Shown here piece after piece: positions 55,893-64,000 of a stretch of DNA of 64,000 nt (the first letter of the stretch is position 1; the number at the start of each line of letters is the position of its first letter). The translations under genes were made by a program, and so were the position numbers. Under the pieces are notes generated by a model. The model was not told where the DNA came from. It made no database searches and saw nothing but the letters and a program-made list of their open reading frames with translations. The stretch covers positions 1 through 64,000 of the forward strand of contig JAGMWG010000023.1 in NCBI GenBank assembly GCA_020744225.1, written 5' to 3'. This DNA is from Paraphoma chrysanthemicola (lineage: Eukaryota > Ascomycota > Dothideomycetes > Pleosporales > Phaeosphaeriaceae).

Positions 55893-56913
55893 TTAGTCTC
55901 TCTTTCCCGTCCCACCACCGTAGCCATAACCTCCCAAACCGTACGAACTACCAGTAGGACTCCTCCCATTTGCGACTGGCAACCCATAACCTCCGCCACC
56001 TCCCCCAAATCTGCCTCCACCGTTCATTCGCTCGGTGGTGTACCGCTTCAAGCGTCTGGGTAGATCAACGCCCCTAAAGTATGCAATGCAAATCGCCGCG
56101 CTCGCGCCTGCACTGAGTATGCAGTACAGAAACGTGCTAGTATAAATGTGGCCACCATAGCCACTCCAGCCAGGCGGTAGTGTAGTCGACGGATACCAGC
56201 GCACGCTAAATGCCAATGGTAGCGAATCCCCGATTGTAATTTTGGTGTTGCGCGTATGCGAAGCGATGCTGTATGCCGTGGCTGCGTCAACGGTCCCTGG
56301 AGCAGTGACCTTGGGACCTGCGTGTACCAGTAGATTCAGATAGTTTCCCACATGTAAATGGCTGAGTTGCAGTGTCCCGCTCAGTGCCACTATCAATGGT
56401 GTATACAGCGTAGACTGCGTTCCCAGCGCGCCTTCTTGGGTCGATTCATCGCTGACGCGGTATTCGCGCTCGAGAACGCTGGGCGGGAGTGGTTTCGAGG
56501 GGATGCGACATGACAACGGCGCGTCGTTGTGAATGTAGAATTCGAGCAAGTGGAAGAACTCGTCTGTCACAAAGTCGATGGTGCAATTGACGTCTTTTTC
56601 GACGCCAAAGTGGAGCTCGAGGGGCCGGCCGGTTTCGTTGCAGGTTGGGAAGGGTATGTATTGCAGCTGGCCGCTGGCGTCGGTGATGTGTTCGCCTGTT
56701 TCTCTGGGAGAGGATCAGCCTGGGACGCCATTGGGCTTGGAGAAGGAAGGAATACATTGTGCGATTGAGGCAGCTCACAGGAATCGGTTCTCCTGGGTTG
56801 TAGCCTCGGGGTTCTGGGGTGCTCTTTAGCGGTTTCTGATCGCCGAGTGCGCTGGAGAGGGCTATGCAGAAAGAAAAGACAGCGAGAAGCGGGAGGCGTA
56901 GTGGAGACGCCAT
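55893..56913 (-). CDS. Type I membrane protein of unknown function
   Basis: Exons 56756-56913 and 55893-56703 (52-nt intron) give 322 aa. Residues 1-23 are a signal peptide (MASPLRLPLLAVFSFCIALS). The lumenal domain (about 24-225) has four Cys in the contexts VSCLN, PTCNETG, VNCTID and LSCRIP, likely two disulfides, with three NxT/S sites. One membrane helix is at about 237-258 (FLYCILSAGASAAICIAYF). The cytosolic tail is basic, then Gly/Tyr-rich (GYGLPVANGRS). Looks like a conserved secretory-pathway membrane protein; I do not know the family. The layout resembles translocon-associated TRAP-alpha/Irc22 proteins, without sequence proof. Confidence 0.8.
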
Positions 56914-57243
56914 GTTGCTGTGACGCGGGACAGAAGAATGGAGTGATAAGGTCAGGTATCGCTGTGATCTATATGTACATTTTGCTTCGAGTGTTGAACG
57001 AGGTTCTGATGTATCTGGTCACTTTGAGCCGGAGTGGCTGCTGGTCTGTGCGCTGTTGCACTTCCGTGATGACTCCGCATTGCGACTGGGTTGTGCTTGT
57101 AGATTATTACACACGCACAAGGGCAGAATGGAGGTGCACGCAGATGTTCATTTCATATGTACACATGTCGCCAAGGCGCGTACTGGCACCTTAAAGCATA
57201 ATACAGCTCGCAGCAAGTCATCCACGAGCAAAGTTGACCCGGA
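56914..57243. other. Intergenic, 330 bp
   Basis: Upstream of the membrane-protein gene and downstream of the ribosomal-protein gene on the same strand. A TATATGTACA sequence near 56970 may be the core promoter of the former. Confidence 0.4.
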
Positions 57244-58083
57244 TTACCAGCCCTTCCTCGTCAGTTCACTGACTCTGGCTGTGACGTCTGTAAATCCCTT
57301 CTTGAATCTTGCCCGCCATCGCTCGCTGTTCAGTCGCTTGCGCTTCAAGCCTCCTCGCTCGTGGAATCTCTGCTTCATCATATCGTGTCTGACCTTGTTC
57401 CTTGCCATCAGGCTGCCCAGCATACCGATGCCTCGTACCAGATCCCTTCCTCTGCCTGCGTCCAGTTCCACCGCACGTCCGTACGTCGGATTTAATCGAG
57501 GGTAGTTGGCAAAGGTCTCTTCCTGCTGCGTTGCGAGACTTGCTGCCTCAGAGGGCTTGTTGGACAGGGTTGGGTCGAGCATCTCGGCAGGCAAGGTCAT
57601 GTCGTCGAAGTTCAGTCTCGGAGGACCACGGGGACTCCGCCGCGACCCGTTGCTGAACTCGGAGCCAAAGACGTGGTTTGCACGGGCAGCGCGCATTTCG
57701 TCGCTGGACGTGGCTTGTGTGCGGGTGGCGGTGGGCGGTGGGCGGCGTTGCGAGGGCATCCCCGAGAAGAGGGCATCAATCGCCTGGGACGTGTCGCCGC
57801 GGGACGCTCGCCGTGGTGCAGGGAAGCGGGACGGCGGCTGCTCTTGTGGTGGTGAGCCAGCGCCTGGCTGGCGGAGATCCGGCTGCCGTGGCTCGAGGTC
57901 ATAGTCGTCTTCCTTGCGCTGGGGCTGGGCTGACGGCTGCGTGGGCGTGGGCGTGGGCGTACTTGCTATGCCTCGGCGAGCGGTCCATGACCGCGCCGTC
58001 CGTGTGATGGTGCATGTCGGGCAGAGTGGTTGTGTGAAGGTCGAAGGGCGGAGGAGAAGTTCCGCAAAAGAGCGCGAGCCCAT
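57244..58083 (-). CDS. MRP21: Mitochondrial small-subunit ribosomal protein bS21m
   Basis: Single exon, 279 aa. The N-terminus (to about residue 40) is rich in Arg, Ser and Thr without acids, a mitochondrial presequence. A long Pro/Gln/Arg-rich linker follows. The last 80 residues are the S21 domain: PRLNPTYGRAVELD, LVRGIGMLGSLMARNKVR, RFHERGGLKRKRLNSERW and ARFKKGF. S21m sits on the mitoribosome small subunit near the mRNA exit. The gene runs away from the RBM25-type gene, 261 bp between starts, so they likely share a promoter. Confidence 0.93.
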   Translation of the reverse strand: MGSRSFAELLLRPSTFTQPLCPTCTITRTARSWTARRGIASTPTPTPTQPSAQPQRKEDDYDLEPRQPDLRQPGAGSPPQEQPPSRFPAPRRASRGDTSQAIDALFSGMPSQRRPPPTATRTQATSSDEMRAARANHVFGSEFSNGSRRSPRGPPRLNFDDMTLPAEMLDPTLSNKPSEAASLATQQEETFANYPRLNPTYGRAVELDAGRGRDLVRGIGMLGSLMARNKVRHDMMKQRFHERGGLKRKRLNSERWRARFKKGFTDVTARVSELTRKGW

Positions 58084-58344
58084 GTCGGTCGTCGAGCGGA
58101 GTGCTGCAGGCGTACAAGAGCAATGGCTCGCGGGAACGGCGACGATGGTCTACGGAGTGCATGTCACGCAAGTCGCGAACTCCAAATTTGTCGGCAGCAC
58201 AGACCGCCCGCCAGCCCGAGCTCCAACCAGCGTGCTTGCGAACTTCTGCCTCGCTTTGCGACACGCGACTCTGCACCACAAACCCTCCTTCACACTCCCG
58301 CTGTGCGCTGCCTTGTGCTTGCTCGACCGCTCAAAGCTCGGAAG

Positions 58345-60790
58345 CATGTACAACTATCCTGGTAAGCCGTCCACTCCACACATGCCGCATTCTGCTCACG
58401 CGCACAGGTGCTCCGGGCTACAACCGTCCTCCCGGCTATGGAGGCCCACCGCCTGGCATGGCAGGGCCGGCAATGGGTGAGTAACGTAATCTCTGTCATG
58501 TCTACAATCCGAGCGCTGGCCGCCAAGGTTGCGCTTGTTGTGTCTCAAGCTCACAGTCCCTAGGACCCCCAGGTGCTGCTGCAGCACCGCCCGGCGTAGC
58601 TCCTCCAGGCGTAGCACTCGGCCAAGGGCCACCAGCCCTAGGCGGACCGCGTCCTCTGCCTCCGAACTGGCAGCAGCCTGCGAACATGCCCAATTTCAAC
58701 TTCAACGCGCCCGTCATCCGCCTCGGCACCCAAGGAGGAAAAGGTGGACCGTCAGACAGCCCTGCAGGCGGACGGAGGGACAACGCTGCTATGCCCGGTG
58801 CTCGTCGTGGCCTTGGTATGGACAGAGACGGCGACCGCCGCGACGGTCCTCAGCAGGTCATACCCCCCACCCGCGAAGAGATTGCCCGTACAATCTTCGT
58901 TGGCAACATCCCCGATGGCGTCGGCGGCGACGAGGGCATGGAGCGCATACTCGAGACGGCAGGCAAGCTTGTGCGCTGGACGAGGGTGTCCGACGCGAAC
59001 AACAAACCTCAGACTTTCGGCTTCGCAGAGTTTGCGGACGCGCAGAGTCTAGAAACTGCTGCCGAGATTTTCAAGGACATAAAGGTTCCCACACAACGAC
59101 AGAAGCCTGGCGAAGTCAAGAAAGAAGAAGAAGGGGAAGACGTGGAGACCACCCAGCTACTGATCAAGGTCGACGAAGCGTCGATCAAATATGCTGAAGA
59201 GTGGGCCAGGACGCGAAACGAGGATGAGAATACTGTGCAGTTCAGACTGGACAGTGCAAAAGAAGCTCTGTCACAGGTCATCACGAGCTTCTTCAACCCG
59301 CCGAACCTGCCTCAGTTGGACTACGGAGGAGACACTACCATGCAAGATACGGCTGCGCAAGATGGAGATGGCGTGGAGGTTGCTTTCGTCAATTTGGCGA
59401 GCGGTGAGGACGAGCTTGCGGATATCCCGGCCGAGATGCGCGAGATTGTTGCCGCAGAGATCGCTGCCTTCCGTGATCGCTCCAACCAACGTGACCGTGA
59501 ACGCTTGAGGCGAGAAGAGGAGATCGAGGCGGAAGAACGCCGTCGCAGTGGCAGACGTACCTCTCCCCCAGCCTCAGCACCTACTGGACCTGGAGGAGCC
59601 AATGGAATTCCTCTCGGTCCTCGTGCCGACCGCGGCGTTCAGGGAGCCCCAAGCGGACCGAAGGGATCTCAATTTCCACGTGACTACCAAGGCGGTGTTA
59701 ATTTTGTCAACGGGGGGGCCATCAACGGAGGAGTGTATATCAATCGCGATGATGACGATGATTCCGCCAGCGACTCCGAAATCGAACGCCGTCGCAAGAA
59801 GAAGCGAGATGAAGAGCTAGAGGATGCGTATCAGAAGCAGCTTGCTCGTTGGCTGAAGCTCGAGAGTAGAACAGTGTCCTCCCTCGGTCGAACGAGCGAC
59901 CGGGTAAAGAACCTGGAGGCTGAGCAACAGGCTGCTCGTGATGCGCAGGCGAAGCAGCTGGCAGAGTTCGACGATGATCACGAAGCCTCCACAAAGCGTC
60001 ATCTCTATTACCGTGACCACGGGGAGTACATGCGCGAGCGCGAAAAGGTCCGCGAAAGGGAGGCCAAGGAGGACTCCATCGATCGTAGGCAAGAGCAGCA
60101 AGAGCTGGCAGCCCAGAATAGGCAGCGAGAGCATGCTCGTGGTCAGGCCGATGCGTTCTTGGACCAACAAGCTGAGGAGCTCATGCGCAACCAAGAGCAG
60201 CGCGAACCGGCAGCCTCTTTCAAGATCTCGCTGGGCGCTGCTGCGAAGAAGCTAGAACAGACTGCCGCACCTCGTCGTACGGCTGCCGATGTGGAAAACC
60301 TCCTGGAAGACGAAGAGCCGGCCGATAACACTACCTCGAAGAAGCGCACTCTCATACCTATCAACTTTGATGCTGCTGTGCGCGCCAATCTTACACAAGA
60401 GGAGATTATCGAAGCTCAGCGTCAGCTTGCTAGAGATATCCCCAGTTCCAAGGACGGCTTGTGGAAATGGCCAATCTCATGGGAGCATCTGTCCGAAAAG
60501 CACATTGACAAGGACATCAGAGACTGGGCTGCGAACAAAGTCCTTGAGCTCACGGGCTTGGAGGAAGAGATGTTGGTCGAGGCCATTGTCAACCACTTGC
60601 GCCACAAGGGTAGTGCCCAAGCGCTGTTGGACAACCTTGAAGAGGTAAGCGTAGATCCGATTTTTCACGAAATGGATATTCGTGCTGACAAACTATACAG
60701 GCTTTGGATGAGGATGCTGAATCTCTTGTCAAGAAGCTCTGGCGCATGGTCATTTACTACAGCGAGACAGAGAAGCGAGGTATCAAATGA
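58345..60790 (+). CDS. RBM25-type splicing factor (RRM + PWI)
   Basis: Four exons (58345-58360, 58408-58476, 58564-60644, 60701-60790) give 751 aa. The first 65 residues are Pro/Gly-rich. An RRM follows at about residues 130-205 (RTIFVGNIPDGVG, FGFAEFADAQ). The middle is a long Arg/Glu/Asp coiled region (RERLRREEEIEAEERRRSGR), as in SR-like splicing proteins. A C-terminal PWI domain has KWPISWEHLSEKHIDKDIRD, EAIVNHLRHKG and RMVIYYSETEKRG; the last exon supplies its end. RBM25 and yeast Snu71 associate with U1 snRNP and influence 5' splice-site choice. Reading past the final intron would give an unrelated tail. Confidence 0.93.
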
Positions 60791-60864
60791 GCGGCACGCA
60801 ACTCATTCAAGAAACAGAGTCATGGGGGATGAAGACGACGCTATAATTGGCAGCATTGGTCGCC

Positions 60865-61413
60865 TCAAAACACCGAGCGGAACTCCTTTCCTGGCATTGT
60901 CTGGTGTACTCCTACTTGGGGCGAGTGAGTATCTTGGTAGATGATGCTGGGTGCTTCATTGACGTGGCGTAGGGTCCTCTGGATCTTGCTCACAACTAGA
61001 CCGGACCGGACTGTACCATAGGAGGCTGGAATGGAATCACAATGCACGAGGTCCGTCCAATAGTGCCTGCGGTATTCACTAACATCCAGGTCCCATGACA
61101 TATCCTGAATTGACTTCTCAGAAAAGGTAGGCCATTGAGGCCCCGTCGTTGACACCAAGCTTCTCGCGTAGCAACGAAGCTTTCGAAGCCTCATCTGATC
61201 ATTTCTCCGTATAGTACTTTGCAAGGATACCCGCCTAACAACATAGTTAGCAACATACACACCAGGTAAGTGTTCTGCCGTGAACCGCACACCGCGGCCG
61301 TCTATGTCCCGACCTTCAGCCGCAAGAGGTGGCGCGTGGTTTGCGGAGACGATTTCTCCACGAATGGAAATAGTCAATGTGGGGTTAGTCATGGATTCTA
61401 CGTCCACATGCAT
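60865..61413 (-). CDS. Uncertain ORF of 182 codons
   Basis: Open frame from ATG 61413. The beginning (MTNPTLTISIRGEIVSANHA, PPLAAEGRDIDGRG) looks protein-like, the rest less so. A TATATATA element lies about 45 bp upstream on this strand (near 61460), a promoter-like spacing. A possible intron starts at GTGTGC around 61285 and ends TTGTTAG after a GCTAAC branch; using it leaves only about 55 residues. It does not overlap its neighbours. I do not recognise it and it may not be a gene. Confidence 0.35.
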   Translation of the reverse strand: MHVDVESMTNPTLTISIRGEIVSANHAPPLAAEGRDIDGRGVRFTAEHLPGVYVANYVVRRVSLQSTIRRNDQMRLRKLRCYARSLVSTTGPQWPTFSEKSIQDMSWDLDVSEYRRHYWTDLVHCDSIPASYGTVRSGLVVSKIQRTLRHVNEAPSIIYQDTHSPQVGVHQTMPGKEFRSVF

Positions 61414-61641
61414 CTAGTTGGGACCGCTGCAAATGGTCCCCACGGGAGTAATGCCAGATATATATAAGCCTAGACGCCCTGAATTGTCGTGAAGAATAAA
61501 TCGCTCATCATCATCTCCCTCATTTCTATCCCTTGCTCGCGAAAACGACCTCTGCTCTCTGGTCTGAACAATTTGCGGGGCATCATAGTACTCGGAATTT
61601 TCGGAATTGAATCCCCCCGCATTAACAGCAACAACATCACA

Positions 61642-63335
61642 ATGGTCACGATCACAGGCTCAGAGACGAGAGATGTTCGCTTTCCAGTATGTTCTGGGTT
61701 TTCAACAGGGGGCATTTTGCACTGGGCTCGACAACTGACAGTCCAACTAGACATCGCTCGACAAGACTGGCTCTGATGCTATGAATGCGGCAGGAGACTA
61801 CTCTTCCGCCTATTGCATTCTTCACACGGACTCTGAGTTCAAGGGTCATGGCATGGTAAGTTTAGTCACTACTTCAGCATGCCTGATGGCAATTTCAAAG
61901 ACATTGGGCTAGTAAGCGGTGACGACACGGTGGAACGTGTTCGTTTCGATCTCTGCCTTGCCTCTTCCTTTCCGCTGTATTTTTTTTCTATGTCTGCAAG
62001 CTTCAAACATCAAAGACTTTGCCATGTTGCCTTATGGTAAACCACGCATTCCGAGAGCATAATCTAACCAGTCAATAGACCTTCACGATTGGCCGTGGCA
62101 ACGAGATCGTGTGCACAGCAATTGCCCATCTTGCTGAACGCATCAAGGGCCGCACACTAGAATCACTCGTTGAGAACTGGGGCAAGACATGGCGCCATCT
62201 CGTCAATGACTCACAACTCCGCTGGATTGGGCCCGAAAAGGGTGTTATCCACCTCGCTTTAGGTGCCGTTGTCAACGCCATCTGGGATCTCTGGGCCAAG
62301 ACGCTCGGTAAGCCAGTATGGCGCATTGTCGCAGACATGACCCCTCAGCAAATCGTCGACCTGATTGACTTCCGATATATCACCGATGCCTTGACTCCTA
62401 AAGAGGCGCTGGATATTTTGACAAAGAGTGAGCAAGGCAAGAAAGAGAGGCTACAAGAAGCTCTAGACTCTCGCGCAGTTCCTGCGTATACGACATCAGC
62501 CGGCTGGCTCGGCTATGGTGAAGACAAGATGCGCGGACTCCTCCAAGAAACGCTTTCAAAGGGCTACAGGCATTTCAAGCTCAAGGTTGGCAGCGACGTC
62601 GCACAGGACAAGCAGCGTCTAAGCATCGCGCGTGAGATCATCGGTTTTGACAAGGGTAACGTTCTCATGGTCGATGCGAATCAGGTCTGGAGCGTACCAG
62701 AGGCAATTGAGTACATGAAGGAGTTGAAAGAGTTCAAGCCCTGGTTCATTGAGGAGCCCACAAGTCCTGACGACGGTAAGTCAAAAGATCTCTCTACTTA
62801 GCCACTTGACCTCTGACCGACATACTAACATTATCCAGTCCTCGGTCATAAAGCCATTCGTGAAGCCCTCAAACCCTACGGTATTGGTGTCGCGACCGGC
62901 GAAATGTGCCAAAACCGCGTCATGTTCAAACAGTTCCTGGCCTCTGGAGCAATCGACATCTGCCAAATCGACGCATGCCGTCTCGGTGGTGTAAACGAGG
63001 TCATTGCGGTCTTGCTCATGGCCGCAAAGTTCAACGTTCCAATTGTACCACATTCCGGCGGTGTTGGACTGCCAGAGTACACACAGCATTTGTCGACGAT
63101 TGATTACGTGGTCGTTAGCGGAAAGAAGAGCGTCCTTGAGTATGTGGATCATCTGCATGAGCATTTTTACCACCCCAGTGTTATCAAGGATGGCTACTAT
63201 GTTACCCCAACGGAACCAGGATACAGCGTAGAGATGAAGCCTGAGAGTATGGACAAGTTCAGTTTCCCGGGTGCTGAGGGTGGGTGGTGGAAGAGTGCGG
63301 AAGCAAAGTCGATTCTGGAGGGAGAAAAAATCTAG
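61642..63335 (+). CDS. L-galactonate / L-fuconate dehydratase, enolase superfamily
   Basis: Removes water from a sugar acid to give the 2-keto-3-deoxy acid. In filamentous fungi the close family member LGD1 acts on L-galactonate in D-galacturonate (pectin) breakdown. Exons 61642-61686, 61751-61855, 62079-62775 and 62839-63335 give 447 aa. The start VTITGSETRDVRFP leads to TSLDKTGSDAMNAAGDYSSA. Mandelate-racemase-type catalytic parts are intact: HFKLKVG (KxK base), MVDANQVW and FIEEPTSPDD for Mg2+ binding, ATGEMCQN, and VPHSGGVG with the catalytic His. The second intron is 223 nt, four times the usual size here. Substrate choice between the two acids cannot be fixed from sequence. Confidence 0.9.
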
Positions 63336-63782
63336 AAAGGAGCAAGTATGGCATTCAGGGCGTTGCAAACTACAGATCAAGACACAATCTGAATCCTGGG
63401 TGTAGAGCCTCATGGATATTCTTGAAGTGCCATACTGCCAACGAAGGTCACGTAACTAGGGCAGAGCCTTTATTACTAACCGTCCTGGCATATCTGATAC
63501 GTTCATACTACAAAGACGTCAGCTGTGAAAAGAGCCCCAGAACCAGCTTCGTGTTTATTGTGAGCAAATTGAGTATCTCCACAGTCATGTTGTACTACTC
63601 CAACAAGCATTCATCCCAAGGAGCATATCGCCCGAAACACGCTACCGAAACCAAACATCCAAAGTGTCCAAAAGCACACCAAACAGCGTAGGCAGATTTG
63701 AGCCAACAGTCATATTTGCACAGTATGAGAGGAAGTCACCGCCAAATATCGGTAACGCCAACAAGCAGACACTACTTATACC
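63336..63782. other. Intergenic, convergent ends
   Basis: 3' flanks of the dehydratase and of the partial gene at the right edge. Nothing else is seen. Confidence 0.5.
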
Positions 63783-64000
63783 TTACGAATAGTCCACCCC
63801 AAACGCTATTCTCCACTGCTTCGCAACTTCACCAAGGCCCAGATTGTCCACATATCCTGGCGGTACATGTGTGTCCGCATTCAATGTAGGCTTCATCCAC
63901 TGCGGTGCATACCGCTCTTTGATAACAACTCGGACAGGTCGACCGGCGTCCGAAAATCCACGCATCAACAAGCGGACTTGGCTGATGGTCGTGTTCTTGA
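63783..64000 (-). CDS. 3' end of a gene cut by the window edge
   Basis: The frame is open from 64000 to the stop at 63783 and has no start inside that must be real, so the gene continues outside. The visible 71 residues include LLMRGFSDAGRPVRVVIKER, PPGYVDNLGLGEVAKQW and end IAFGVDYS. The text is protein-like, but I cannot name the family from this fragment. Confidence 0.6.
   Translation of the reverse strand, partial: KNTTISQVRLLMRGFSDAGRPVRVVIKERYAPQWMKPTLNADTHVPPGYVDNLGLGEVAKQWRIAFGVDYS

Noticed and set aside
58529..59197. 222-codon Arg-rich frame overlapping the RBM25-type gene
   Set aside because: Other frame of the true exon, which encodes the RRM; no independent support.
1..64000. 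CRISPR array, prokaryotic operons or ribosome-binding sites
   Set aside because: Intron-rich eukaryotic genes throughout; the only direct repeats are short tandem ones without spacers.

Overview
The window reads as nuclear DNA of a filamentous ascomycete (Pezizomycotina), most likely a dothideomycete. The protein-coding genes carry many short introns (mostly 46-76 nt, GT...AG, with CTAAC/CTGAC-type branch sites). Core fungal genes alternate with secreted-protein and transporter genes, and the first 3.8 kb is an AT-rich block typical of RIP (repeat-induced point mutation). The lineage is inferred from gene content and intron style; no species is claimed.

Layout. 1-3.8 kb: RIP-saturated repeat DNA without open frames, ending about 30 bp past the stop of ORC4. 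3.8-16.4 kb: ORC4 (-), a decayed monocarboxylate-type MFS transporter (+), an acidic protein with a possible F-box-like start (-), a tyrosine/proline-rich secreted protein (+), an Ecm11-domain protein (-) and an F-box protein (+). 16.5-18.4 kb: three tRNA genes (Trp, Tyr, Glu). 19.2-33.1 kb: a Pyr4/PaxB-like membrane protein, Pns1-type choline-transporter-like protein, mannitol-1-phosphate dehydrogenase, eIF3g, a broken gene, an R3H-associated protein, a mitochondrial-type HPPK-DHPS folate enzyme and a nitronate monooxygenase. 33.4-46.9 kb: a sparser, accessory-looking stretch with a But2-like secreted protein, an APC permease that may be damaged, a fungal rhodopsin-like receptor, a small secreted protein, a UstYa/DUF3328 oxidase and a GNAT acetyltransferase. 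46.9-64 kb: dense housekeeping genes: ADA2 (SAGA), SCH9 kinase, glucose-6-phosphate isomerase, mitochondrial bS21m, an RBM25-type splicing factor, an L-galactonate/L-fuconate dehydratase, and the 3' end of a further gene at the right edge.

The most striking observation is in the tRNA cluster. The tRNA-Glu(CTC) and tRNA-Tyr(GTA) genes each carry, besides the usual small intron after position 37, a second insertion of 50 or 51 nt inside the D-loop. Both insertions look exactly like this genome's spliceosomal introns (GTAAGT...TTCTAAC...GCAG and GTTAGT...TACTAAT...CTAG). Removing them restores perfect cloverleaves of 72 and 75 nt, and both genes keep acceptor pairing, B box and an oligo-T terminator. 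Either Pol III tRNA transcripts are being processed by the spliceosome here, or intron-like elements have landed in tRNA genes and been tolerated.

Exon joins were worked out by hand from frame, splice consensus and family conservation; they have not been checked against transcripts. Where a join would not resolve (permease at 35.1-37.6 kb, broken gene at 26.6-27.8 kb) this is stated.
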